Source: Pantoea eucrina (lineage in GTDB: Bacteria > Pseudomonadota > Gammaproteobacteria > Enterobacterales > Enterobacteriaceae). From it: a DNA stretch of 64,000 bases. Position 1 is the stretch's first letter, and every line of letters begins with the position of its first letter. The notes under the pieces were generated by a model. That model did no database searches and was not told the DNA's origin. It saw only the letters and a list, made by a program, of their open reading frames with translations. The position numbers and the translations under genes were made by a program. Where the stretch lies: contig NZ_MIPP01000002.1 of the NCBI RefSeq assembly GCF_002095385.1, forward strand, positions 62,001-126,000. The letters run 5' to 3'. Of the stretch, positions 51,407 through 60,114 are shown piece after piece.

Positions 51407-52809
51407 CTAAATCGCCATACCGGAAAAGTGGATGGGATCGGCCAGCATGGCGGCCAGAATTTTCAGGCCCTCTTCACACTGCTGCCGCGACTGAGAACCG
51501 CCCAGACAGATGCGCAGCGCGTCAGCAGGAAGATTACCAGTGCAAAACGCGGCACCGGAGACGGCGCTGATCCCTTTTTCACGCAGCTTTGCCGCGATGT
51601 CGGAGGCGTTGGCGTTGACCAGACCGGGCAGCGGCAGCCAGAGGTGATAGCCTGCGCTGTCAGCCTGAAACGGATATCCGGTCAGGCAGGCCGCTGCAAT
51701 CTGCTGGCGGATGCCCGCCTCCTGTCTGATAGCGATCAGCATGCGATCCGCCGTCCCGTCATTGATCCACTGTCGCGCCAGCGCATTAGTGAGCGGGCTG
51801 GACATTACCGTCAGCGCCCGCAGCACGCCGGAAAGCAGCTGCGTCATCTGTCTGTCCGGGCCCTTCACAAACGCGATCCGCAATCCGGGGCCAAAGCACT
51901 TCGACAGGCCGGTAAGATACCAGGTCAGTTCCGGTATTAATCCGGCAAACGTTGGCACCGGCGCATCGCTGAGCGCCGCATAAGCGTCATCTTCAATGAC
52001 CGTAATGTTATAGCGCTGACAGCACTCAGCCAGCGCCCGCCGGCGCGCTTCCGGGATCGTCATCGTGGTCGGATTTTGCAGCGTCGGGTTGATATAGAAT
52101 GCGCCGATCTCGCCGCTGCGACACAGCGCCTCAAACGCCAGCGGATCGGGCCCCTGCGCGTCACAGAGCACCGGCTGCAGCCGCACACCCAGATGACTGG
52201 CAATCGCTTCATGCCAGGGTAAATCAGGCTGCTGACACAGACCGCACCTTTCCTGCGCTTCAGTAGCGTCATGATGCCCATCAGAGCGCTGTGAATGCCC
52301 GGACAAACCAGCACGTCGGCCTCGCTCTCTACGTGAAGTTTGCGCCCGATCCAGCGCATCGCTGCTGCTTTATCCTCTGCCGTCCCGCCAAAATCCTGAT
52401 AGCGCAGCAGACTCAGCATGTCGGTCTGGTTAAAAAGGTTGATGGCTCCTGCGCGCAGCGCTTCCTCAACGGCGGCACCGGCAGGCTCTGTCGGCGCATT
52501 CATGGTCATTTCATAAGTGCTGGCAGGCAGAGCTGAAGAGGCTGATGCCCGTGCACGAATAAAGCTGCCGAGTCCGGGGCGTGAGTCAATTAATCCTCTG
52601 CGCCGCGCTTCCGCATAACCGCGCGTTACCGTGGTGTAATTCAGACCCAGCGTTTCAGCCAGTTCACGCAGCGGCGGCAGACGGTAGCGTGAAGGCAATT
52701 CGCCTGTACTGATGCCCTCTGCAATGAAATCCGCGATGCGCAGATAGGCCGGACGTTGCGTCTGCTGCTGAAGCAGGGCTGCCCAGCGCGTAAAAAGCGG
52801 CGTAATCAT
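51407..52809 (-). pseudogene. MocR (GntR-aminotransferase fusion) regulator, frameshifted
   Basis: A regulator of about 467 residues in two frames. The GntR HTH is at the N-terminus (PAYLRIADFIAEGISTGELPSRYRLPPLRELAETLGLNYTTVTRGYAEARRRGLI). The aminotransferase-I fold follows; the frame changes within an AAGCG (52205-52209) where AAGGCG is expected, so YPGM-K-AIASHLGVRLQPV continues in the other frame through the PLP lysine segment TGLSKCFGPGLRIAF to 51407. MocR proteins use PLP as effector and control vitamin B6, GABA or transporter genes. Single-base loss makes the frame broken as given. An operator-like repeat lies upstream. Confidence 0.85.
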
Positions 52810-53190
52810 ATTAAATCCTGTCTCAGGACGTTACGCAGACAGGTATATCACAGCCATAATCAAGGCGTAACTTGATTGCATGGTTGATTGCATCAGTTTT
52901 TCCATTTGACTCACTTTACGTGTTATCTGTACAGCGACGGGACGGGGCAGATTGCCGTAAAAGGAGGCTCTCGCTGCCCGCCGCGGGGAATAACGCTTTA
53001 CCGATTAAAGATTGCAGGCGGGTCAGCCGATAACGCTTCTGTGCTGCGTCAGTTTTTGTATCGGGTCAGAGAAACAGCGACGTTTTGCCAAATCAGGCAG
53101 GCGTAAAATGATTCTCTGACTATCATCGTTCTTTTACGCGCGTGCAGGATAGCAAGCCGGGCGATCGGGATATCTGCCACAATACGTTTT
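52810..53190. other. Intergenic region between MocR and a PAS-GGDEF gene
   Basis: 381 bases with no gene; it contains the MocR operator candidate at 52858-52893 and the presumed promoter of the downstream GGDEF gene. Confidence 0.4.
52858..52893. promoter_or_regulatory. MocR-type operator candidate
   Basis: AATCAAG-N6-CTTGATT is a perfect inverted repeat (52858-52877), and TTGATTGCAT occurs twice in direct order (52872 and 52884, 12 bases apart). MocR regulators such as PdxR and GabR typically bind such direct and inverted repeats. It begins 48 bases upstream of the mocR start. Confidence 0.6.
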
Positions 53191-54483
53191 ATGCTCTTTG
53201 AGTATCGTCAGAATAAACCAGGTCCAGCTATCATGAGCACAACGATCAAACCTATCTTATCCGCCGTTTGGTCCACCAACGCCCTGGGGATCTGCGTCAC
53301 CAGCCAGGAGTGCCCTGCCGGCCTGATGCCTGCGCTCAAAGGCGTCACGCTACGGGAGTGGCTGAGCATCGCCCAGGCTGATGAGGATGCAAAAATTGCG
53401 CTGCTGCTGACTGCGGCCCTGGAGCGCGTACAGCCTTTTCATATTGAAGTGCCGATCAACTGCCTGGATGGCACCCTGCGCCATGTCATCGTGTCAGGAT
53501 TGCCGGGCGAGCGGGCGGAAGCGCCACACCTGCAGTACAGCGGTTTCGTACTGGATGTCACCGGACAGCGTAAGGCGCTGGAGGAGGCGCTGCGCACGGC
53601 CGCTGAATATCGCCTGCTGATTGAAAACAGCACTGATCTTATCGCTCACTGCGATGCCGAAGGGCGGTATGTCTCAATTTCTCCCTCCTACAGCGAAATG
53701 ATTGGCTGGTCAGCCGAAGAGATGCTGGGCCAGCGGGTGACGGACTTTCTGCACCCTGACGATCGCGCACCTGCAGCCGCGGTGCTGAGTGCTATTTTCG
53801 CCGGGGGGGAGCAGCCGGATGTGGTGGAGGTGCACAAACGTCATCGCAATGGCCACTATATTACGCTTGGCACAAAAGCCTGCGGCGTGACCGATCCCTC
53901 CACGGGAAAGAACATCGGTGCGGTACTGGTATCGCGCGATATCACCCGCGACAAAGAGAAAATGCTGCAGCTGGAGCAGCAGGCGATGCGCGATGCGCTG
54001 ACCGGCCTGCCAAACCGCTCCTGGTTTTATAAGCAGGTTGACGCCCTGCTCGCACAGCAGCAGGAGCAGCGCCTTGTCACGGTGCTGTTTCTCGATCTGA
54101 ACGGATTTAAAGCCGTTAACGATTCAATGGGCCATGCGGCAGGTGATTCGCTGCTGTTACAGATAAGCGAGCGGCTGCAGAGCTGCCTGGCGCCGGATGA
54201 GTCGGTTGCCCGACTCGGCGGCGATGAGTTTGTGGTAGCAGCCCGATGCCGCGATCGCCGGGAGGCCTCTGCGCTTGCTGAACGTCTGATTGCCAGCTTC
54301 AATGCTCCTTTCAGCATCAGCAGCAGGACGATAAGCATCGGGGCCGCCATCGGCATAAGCCAGGCGCGACCTGCGACATTATCCGCTAAATTACTGATTC
54401 AGCAGGCTGACACCGCCATGTACCAGGCAAAAGCCCGCCGTGACGTCGCATACCAGTTTTTCTGCCTGCCCTCGCATCTGTGA
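53191..54483 (+). CDS. PAS-GGDEF diguanylate cyclase
   Basis: A soluble 430-residue protein: an N-terminal PAS-like region (about residues 20-130), a PAS domain (about 140-260, RLLIENSTDLIAHCDAEGRYVSISPSYSEMIGWSAEEMLGQ) and a C-terminal GGDEF domain with intact signature RLGGDEFVVA at about residue 343 and DALTGLPNRSWF. There is no membrane segment, so it is a cytoplasmic sensor-cyclase making c-di-GMP. A second Met (MSTTIKP, 14 codons in) is an alternative start. No EAL domain is attached. It is one of two GGDEF proteins in this window. Confidence 0.88.
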   Translation: MLFEYRQNKPGPAIMSTTIKPILSAVWSTNALGICVTSQECPAGLMPALKGVTLREWLSIAQADEDAKIALLLTAALERVQPFHIEVPINCLDGTLRHVIVSGLPGERAEAPHLQYSGFVLDVTGQRKALEEALRTAAEYRLLIENSTDLIAHCDAEGRYVSISPSYSEMIGWSAEEMLGQRVTDFLHPDDRAPAAAVLSAIFAGGEQPDVVEVHKRHRNGHYITLGTKACGVTDPSTGKNIGAVLVSRDITRDKEKMLQLEQQAMRDALTGLPNRSWFYKQVDALLAQQQEQRLVTVLFLDLNGFKAVNDSMGHAAGDSLLLQISERLQSCLAPDESVARLGGDEFVVAARCRDRREASALAERLIASFNAPFSISSRTISIGAAIGISQARPATLSAKLLIQQADTAMYQAKARRDVAYQFFCLPSHL

Positions 54484-54571
54484 CGGGTTGCTGGCAGATG
54501 CCGCACCATTGACGGTTATTAGGGTACAGTGAATGCGCTATCGCGGTCTGAAACAGAACATTATTGAGCCG

Positions 54572-55198
54572 TCACATTTTATCCAGCTTAGCCAGGTCAC
54601 GTTCTATATCAGCATGTCTGCCGCGATCCGCAATCTCGCGGCCAGGACGGGGCGCGGCGTTGAGCGCTTTTTCCAGATACTGTTTGGCCACTTGTTTATT
54701 GCCTTGTGCCAGCTGAAAGTCCCCATAAAAATAGTTAGGATCGATGCCTGCCGGATTGATAGCCAGCGCTTTCCTGAACATCGCCTCCGCTTTTTTATTA
54801 TCGCCAAAACCAATTGGCCAGCCCGGAACCTGGTAATAGAGTGCGCCCAGGCTGGTATAGGCGGACCCCTGTAAAGCGTCCGGGTCAATAGATAACGCCT
54901 TTTCCAGATCCGCTTTAGCCTGTTTAACCAGGCTGAGCGCACCCAGGCCGCCTTTTGCGCCCGCCCAGCTGCTGTCGATAATGGCACCCCAGATAAGCAG
55001 CGCCGGCTCCTGATCGTGGCCCTGAAGATGATGTGCCTGCTGGCTAAGTGCGCTGAAGCACGCCTGTTTCTGATCTTCCAGCGACCGATACTGGCAGACC
55101 GACCAGTCATGCTGAAGGGTGGTCAGCGCTGATTCTGCCGATGCCGCACCCGGTAACGCAAAAAGTGACAGAGGTAATAAGGCAAAAAATGGATTCAT
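54572..55198 (-). CDS. TPR-containing periplasmic protein, TRAP T-component-like
   Basis: A 208-residue protein with a signal peptide (ALLPLSLFALPGAASAES) and two to three TPR-like helix pairs (ADLEKALSIDPDALQGSAYTSLGALYYQ, NKKAEAMFRKALAINPAGIDPNYFYGDF, KQVAKQYLEKALNAAP). It resembles TatT/TRAP-associated periplasmic TPR proteins. It is the last gene of the six-gene operon, starting at the first base after the SDR stop. Its role is probably delivery or scaffold in the periplasm. Confidence 0.78.
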   Translation of the reverse strand: MNPFFALLPLSLFALPGAASAESALTTLQHDWSVCQYRSLEDQKQACFSALSQQAHHLQGHDQEPALLIWGAIIDSSWAGAKGGLGALSLVKQAKADLEKALSIDPDALQGSAYTSLGALYYQVPGWPIGFGDNKKAEAMFRKALAINPAGIDPNYFYGDFQLAQGNKQVAKQYLEKALNAAPRPGREIADRGRHADIERDLAKLDKM

Positions 55199-56005
55199 CT
55201 ATTTCATCTCCACAGGAGCATCAGACTGCAAAAAGCGCTTAATCAGCGGCAGTTTTTTTATCAGCGCGCGATCGACAAGGTGAGGCAGAAGGGCATTTAT
55301 CCGGACAAAAACACGCTCCACTCCCCCCATTCTGGCTCTGCGGCGATCCTGCAGTAACGCCTCAGTAATAAACTGCGCTACTGCTTCGGGTGAATCGCTT
55401 TTGTTTCCCAGCGCCTTGTTCATCGCATTTACCGCCGCAGAGTTCAGCCCGGTCTGTGTGGCCCGCGGCGCTGCATAGAGCACTTTTATGCCTGTCGTGC
55501 TGAGCTCGCGGCCCAGCGCTTCAGAAAAGCGATGCAGCGCTGCTTTCGATGCACAGTAAACGCTGTATCCCGGATGTCCCAGCTCGCCGAGAATAGATCC
55601 GACATTGAGAATGGTGCCCTCTGCGCTGAACTGGTGGATCAGCGCGCGCGTAAGAATCAGCGGAATTTCAACGTTAACGAGCAGCTGCTCACGTACATCC
55701 GCAATGCTTTGCTGCTCAAGCAGCGCGAAACGACTGGTTCCGGCATTATTAATCAACACATCCAGGCGGTGGCCGGCATGAAAACAGCGGCTGAGCGACA
55801 GAATTTCTTCATCGCTATAATTCTCAACCACAAAAACGGTATGCCGCTCTGGATGCTCCATGCAGAGTCGCAGCCTGTTGAGTTCTGGTTGATTACGTCC
55901 TACCAGCCATAGCCGGGCACCCGCCAGCGCCAGCCTCTTTGCCAGCGCCTGACCGATCCCGCCGCTGGCACCGGTCAGCACAATATTTTTGTTAAGCAGC
56001 TCCAT
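55199..56005 (-). CDS. SDR family oxidoreductase of the diiron-ligase operon
   Basis: A 268-residue short-chain dehydrogenase from the ATG at 56005 (MELLNKNIVLTGASGGIGQALAKRLALAGARLWLVGRN). Catalytic motif INNAGTSRF, NVGSILGELG with Ser, and YCASKAAL. The start overlaps the end of the diiron gene by 14 bases. The region after 240 extends with RARMGGVERVFVRINALLPHLVDRALIKKLP, which resembles SDRs acting on long-chain or acyl substrates. Probable role: reduce or oxidise the acyl product of the operon. Confidence 0.83.
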   Translation of the reverse strand: MELLNKNIVLTGASGGIGQALAKRLALAGARLWLVGRNQPELNRLRLCMEHPERHTVFVVENYSDEEILSLSRCFHAGHRLDVLINNAGTSRFALLEQQSIADVREQLLVNVEIPLILTRALIHQFSAEGTILNVGSILGELGHPGYSVYCASKAALHRFSEALGRELSTTGIKVLYAAPRATQTGLNSAAVNAMNKALGNKSDSPEAVAQFITEALLQDRRRARMGGVERVFVRINALLPHLVDRALIKKLPLIKRFLQSDAPVEMK

Positions 56006-56657
56006 GCGGCACCTCAGAAAGTGCGCGGAGCATCTCACCATACAATGCATAAACCATGCGGGCGGTATGCACAATATCCTGCTGATCGCGCTCATCTGTC
56101 ACTTTATCCATCAGGCTGGCAAAGAACTTCAGGTGTTCCAGATCCAGTGCCCCGTGTGAGCGCAGATAGGTTGTGGCCTCCTCCGGCAAATCGAGTGATT
56201 GCTGCAGGGATTCTGCAATCGGCGTGGCGATATTTACGCTGGTTCCTTCAAGTACGTGAACCATGCCAAATATGCAAAGCGGATTAACGCGTTCGATGCG
56301 GTAATAGAGATAAGCAAGCATGAGCTCTATTGCCCGCCCTGGCTGCCCCTGACGCACGCATTCAGCGTCACCGCCGCAGGCGCGAATGTCATTCAGGATC
56401 CACTCATGGTGGCCATATTCCTCTTCGATATACTCAGCCAGCGCGGCACGCAACCACTCTTTTTCTGCAGGCAGGCGACTGCCGGCACTCATCAGCAGCG
56501 GTACCGTATGACTGACGTGATGATAAGCCTGTGTCAGAAAAGCGATATACATGTCACGTGTCACCGCGCCCCGGGCAGTCTGCTCAATGACGACGCTGCT
56601 CAGCATCGCTTCCCGCGCCTGTTCTGTTTTGTCCTGCAATTGCTGATAAAAAGCCAT
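55992..56657 (-). CDS. Haem-oxygenase-like diiron oxidase/oxygenase (TenA-like annotation)
   Basis: A 221-residue all-helical protein often annotated as TenA/iron-containing redox enzyme. The metal-ligand pattern of haem-oxygenase-like diiron oxidases is visible: Glu80 and His83 (EEEYGHHEW), Glu137 (HVLEGTS), and His175 with Asp172 or Glu174 (LDLEHLKFF). TenA thiaminases lack this set. Relatives include UndA (fatty acid to terminal alkene) and other enzymes that cleave C-C bonds with oxygen. In this operon, between an AMP-ligase and an SDR, it probably oxidises an activated acyl or amino-acyl substrate. Reaction not known. Confidence 0.8.
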   Translation of the reverse strand: MAFYQQLQDKTEQAREAMLSSVVIEQTARGAVTRDMYIAFLTQAYHHVSHTVPLLMSAGSRLPAEKEWLRAALAEYIEEEYGHHEWILNDIRACGGDAECVRQGQPGRAIELMLAYLYYRIERVNPLCIFGMVHVLEGTSVNIATPIAESLQQSLDLPEEATTYLRSHGALDLEHLKFFASLMDKVTDERDQQDIVHTARMVYALYGEMLRALSEVPHGAA

Positions 56658-58094
56658 TCAGATGTACTCCTCACAGTTCACTATTTGATCTTTCATCGCC
56701 GTCCAGATCGCATCACGACGCGGGCGCCCGTTTGCAGTCAGCATTTCGGGTGATGAAATAAGCGGGGTAAAAATAAGATGATGCGGACGCGCGTAATCCG
56801 GCAAAGTCGCGGATAAGGCCTCCAGCTGCTCACGCGCTAATGCCTCATTGCCAGCAAAAGCATCCACCAGCGCAACGTTCTGCTTAAGACCTTCGCCAAA
56901 CATAACGATGCGCCGCACGGCCGGACAGCTGAGCGCTTCAGCTTCAATCCACTCTGGTGAGAAGTTACGGCCAAATGCTGTTATCTGGACGTTGCGCGCC
57001 CGACCGGTGATATGGATAAATCCCCCGGCGTCCTGTCCGGCAAGATCGCCGGTATCAATCCATTTCTCAAAGGGGGCATCGCCCAGATAACCCGCGGCGT
57101 TACCCGGGCTCGCCACCAGCAGGCTGCCTGTAGCACTGTTTGCCACGTCGATGCCTGGCAAAGGGCAACCTGCACTGCCATCCATCACATGCTCAGGCAG
57201 ATTCAGTGCTACCACCGACCCACATTCGGAAAGCCCGTAACCCTCATAGACCGGCAGTCCAGCCTGACGTGCTGCACGCAGCACGCCGGCCGCAATTTTT
57301 CCACCACCCGCAGCAATAAACTTCAGTGGCTGAGTTGCTGCGGGTAACTGATGATGCACATAGCTCAGCACGCGCAGTAGTTCGGGTACCAGCACCAGAC
57401 TCTGCGGGTGCCAGCGCATCAGCGCTCCGGCAAATATGTCCGGGCTAAACTGACTTGAACCGGTAAAGCCCACTTCAGCAGCCGCAGGCACAACCGTGGT
57501 GACGCCCAGTAACAAAGGCACATATCCTCCGCAAATATTCTCGAGCAGCGTGCTCAGCGGCAGTACGACCAGATGACGGTTCAGAGCCAGGGGCAACATC
57601 TGCTTGGCCAGCACTGAAGCGGTCCATTCAACGCCCTTTTGCGTGAGACAGACCCCTTTTGGCTGACCAGTAGTACCTGAGGTATAGGTGATTTTTACCG
57701 TGTCCTGATGCAGAGGCGGTGTCTCAGCAGAGCGGCATATATGCAACTGGCCCAGAGAGAAATCTTTAGACCGCCAGCCAGCCGGGCATAGGCTTCCCAG
57801 TAAGCCATCCAGACCGGCCGAATGGGCCACCCACGTACGCTGCTGTTGAGAGAAAAACGAGGGCACAGGGACGCAGACGACGCTGGCTTTCAGGCATGCC
57901 AGATCGGCTATCAGCCATTCCGGACCATTTTCCAGGGCCAGACCCAGACGGCGGACGCCCGCCTGCTTTAGCTCAGCAGCAAAACGTGACACCGCCTGTT
58001 CATAGTCACGCCATGTCCAGCTTCGCTGACTATTAACCAGGGCTGTAGCATCGGGCTGATGCCGGGCATGGCTGGCAAGGGCATCAATTAACAT
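56658..58094 (-). CDS. AMP-binding acyl/aryl ligase of the diiron operon
   Basis: A 478-residue ANL-family adenylating enzyme from the ATG at 58094 (MLIDALASHARHQPD). Core motifs: phosphate loop ITYTSGTTGQPKGV, GYGLSECG, DTGD (KWIDTGDLAGQ) and the C-terminal subdomain. It is 10-20 percent shorter than long-chain acyl-CoA ligases. A typical final K-containing A10 motif is modified (LTANGRPRRDAIW). Its start overlaps the thermostable-hemolysin-type gene by 11 bases; its stop abuts the diiron gene. Likely activates a fatty or aryl acid as acyl-AMP or acyl-CoA. Confidence 0.85.
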   Translation of the reverse strand: MLIDALASHARHQPDATALVNSQRSWTWRDYEQAVSRFAAELKQAGVRRLGLALENGPEWLIADLACLKASVVCVPVPSFFSQQQRTWVAHSAGLDGLLGSLCPAGWRSKDFSLGQLHICRSAETPPLHQDTVKITYTSGTTGQPKGVCLTQKGVEWTASVLAKQMLPLALNRHLVVLPLSTLLENICGGYVPLLLGVTTVVPAAAEVGFTGSSQFSPDIFAGALMRWHPQSLVLVPELLRVLSYVHHQLPAATQPLKFIAAGGGKIAAGVLRAARQAGLPVYEGYGLSECGSVVALNLPEHVMDGSAGCPLPGIDVANSATGSLLVASPGNAAGYLGDAPFEKWIDTGDLAGQDAGGFIHITGRARNVQITAFGRNFSPEWIEAEALSCPAVRRIVMFGEGLKQNVALVDAFAGNEALAREQLEALSATLPDYARPHHLIFTPLISSPEMLTANGRPRRDAIWTAMKDQIVNCEEYI

Positions 58095-58734
58095 GACGGA
58101 TCTCCTTCTGCTGCAGGCGCCATGGGGCAACGGGCAGTTCATCAAACAGATTGAGCAGCAGCGAATGTTCAGCCAGTGATTTTTGACCGCTGGTTAGATC
58201 ACCCGCCATCACCTGAGGCGCGTGCTGATAATAGTCTCCCCAGGCTGCGGGATTTACCGTCAGACGTGTAGGTTCCGCAGCAGTGATGGTTACCGGCTTC
58301 AGGTGCAGACGACTGAAAATATTTCGAATTTTCACTGTTCCGGTAAACATGATGTAGCGATAGCGATAATGGTTAAGCAACAGACACACCGCGGCGTACA
58401 TGACGCGGGCAGCGCTTCCTTCTGTCGCAGCGAAATTGCCAACTTCTACAATGTCTCCGCGCTGTGCATTGCAAAAGCCATGCTGTTGCAGGCTGCTCTC
58501 AGCCGGTTTGTCGAGATATTGCTCCAGAAACAGCGCGCCGTGTGATGCAGCTTTCATTCCGCAGGCAGCCAGCAAATTCTCTTCTCCGTCACACAACATC
58601 AACACCCACGGCATTAACTCTGTCAGGTGAGCACCAAATTGCTGAAAATAGCCATCACGTATAAATTTAGTGGCGGGATTAATATGCGAGCCACCCGGCA
58701 CCCATTTCAGGGAGCATACCGGTGCAATTCTCAT
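58084..58734 (-). CDS. Thermostable hemolysin family protein (GNAT-like acyltransferase)
   Basis: A 216-residue protein of the thermostable hemolysin family, named from a Vibrio protein. Signature parts: FGAHLTELMPWVLML, GMKAASHGALFLEQYLDKPAESS, DIVEVGNFAATEGSAARVMYAA, FTGTVKIRNIFSRLHLKP and WGDYYQHAPQVMAGD. Despite the name, the fold resembles acyl-homoserine-lactone synthases and other GNAT acyltransferases; VEVGN and the R-x-x-F loop fit. In this operon, an acyltransferase using the ligase product is more plausible than a toxin. No signal peptide is seen, so it is probably cytoplasmic. Confidence 0.82.
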   Translation of the reverse strand: MRIAPVCSLKWVPGGSHINPATKFIRDGYFQQFGAHLTELMPWVLMLCDGEENLLAACGMKAASHGALFLEQYLDKPAESSLQQHGFCNAQRGDIVEVGNFAATEGSAARVMYAAVCLLLNHYRYRYIMFTGTVKIRNIFSRLHLKPVTITAAEPTRLTVNPAAWGDYYQHAPQVMAGDLTSGQKSLAEHSLLLNLFDELPVAPWRLQQKEIRHVN

Positions 58735-58738
58735 AATA

Positions 58739-59335
58739 TTATCTTTTACCTGAATGATAAAAATCAGCTGAAGACGATTTATAATGCAAAAATATATGAA
58801 TCAACCCCATGCAACCATGAGAATAGAGATATATTTCAACAAATGTTGTCAGTAATTTATTCCAGTGAAGAATTAGTTCAGCGTCAGAATAATAAGCGGG
58901 AAAATATCTCTCCGCTGCAAGCCAGACACCGCCTGATGAGGCCACCAGCAGCAGAGCAATTACGCCCAATCCTTGCACCGTTGCCGCGAGTCCACCGTTT
59001 GACGCAGCGGGAAGCCTCAGGCGTACTATCTGATGTATATCGCGCTCTATTTGATCAAACCTGAAGAAAATCCACGGGTAATACCATTTGATCCCTCTCT
59101 GAGTCAGCATCCAGGTCAACAGTATTGCTCCGAGTACCAGCAGCAGTAGCCCGGATATAGCATGCAGCCAGGTAACTAATGCCGGTAATCCCGCGCTGTT
59201 CAGCGCTTTTGCTTCAATAAAGTTTGAATTAATTATCTGTCCGGCTATCAGCAGCGCGATAGCGATATGCAGCGCGCGAAAGAATGGCGCGTAACTGTGC
59301 GGAAGATAATGCATTATCTTTTTTGTCATACTCAA
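58739..59335 (-). CDS. Cytochrome b561-like membrane protein
   Basis: A 198-residue inner-membrane protein with four helices (about residues 18-36, 50-74, 115-138, 155-188). Histidines inside or next to helices (RALHIAIALL, TWLHAISGLL, LILHWNKLL, GLIHIFLHY) fit the haem ligands of the cytochrome b561 domain family. It is the first gene of the operon, 4 bases upstream of the thermostable-hemolysin-type gene, and could feed electrons or reactive-oxygen control to the diiron enzyme. Haem binding is an inference. Confidence 0.75.
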   Translation of the reverse strand: MSMTKKIMHYLPHSYAPFFRALHIAIALLIAGQIINSNFIEAKALNSAGLPALVTWLHAISGLLLLVLGAILLTWMLTQRGIKWYYPWIFFRFDQIERDIHQIVRLRLPAASNGGLAATVQGLGVIALLLVASSGGVWLAAERYFPAYYSDAELILHWNKLLTTFVEIYLYSHGCMGLIHIFLHYKSSSADFYHSGKR

Positions 59336-60114
59336 CTCCTGGTCAGGATAGAGTTAAGTATTGCAGTTGAATATTAACTGAACCTTAATATCAGGAGGCG
59401 CTAAAAAAAGTGCACGTAATTTTTCCTGGCTAAAAACGCTGTTTAGAAAAACATACCTGTTGAGGCATCTGTAAACAGCGCGTCGTGCCTGCCCGAATTT
59501 TTCCAAAGCAAAGAAGAAGACCAGCGGACAAAGGCGGTGCATTCATGGCGATGAGAATGCAGCGCTACTGGCTTGCTTGTACTGGTACAACGTAAACGTA
59601 TAACGGGTTGCTTCAGGAGGGAGGCCGGATAGCTTACTGGTGTCCTGACCTGGCGGATGCGATCGTCAGGCCGACATCGGTTACCGGACGGACTCCGGGT
59701 AAAACAGGGACTGGTTGCCGCCAGACGAGTTATGCGCATGACTCATGCACAGCGCAGTTCCCACTGGTTTACGCATTTGGCTAATCAGTGTGGCTGTGAT
59801 TTTTCTGAGTGGCAGGTTAATAAGTTATGTTAATAAACGGTGCTTTTATTTTTTTCATTATTTTTAATAACTAACCAGTTATTAAATTTTTTAGATCCGA
59901 CGAAATAAATTCACGTAAAAGACTTTTATCTTAACTTCTGTTTTATGCGCTAACGAAGCGTAAGCCAGGCTGGACAATGCATTAGTAACGTGATGTTATT
60001 GTCTGCGCATTGATTACTTTTATCTGACATTTCCAAAATAAATACGCTCTGCCGATGCCTGAAAGCCGTGTTCTGTTTTCAGGTTTTGCTTTTTTCTCAG
60101 CTGAGGAAAATATC
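59336..60114. other. Long intergenic region
   Basis: 779 bases between the diiron operon (minus) and the adhesin pseudogene (plus). It should contain both promoters. The part from 59800 to 60010 is AT-rich. Short frames at 59354-59739 show no family resemblance. No repeat or IS end was seen. Confidence 0.4.
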
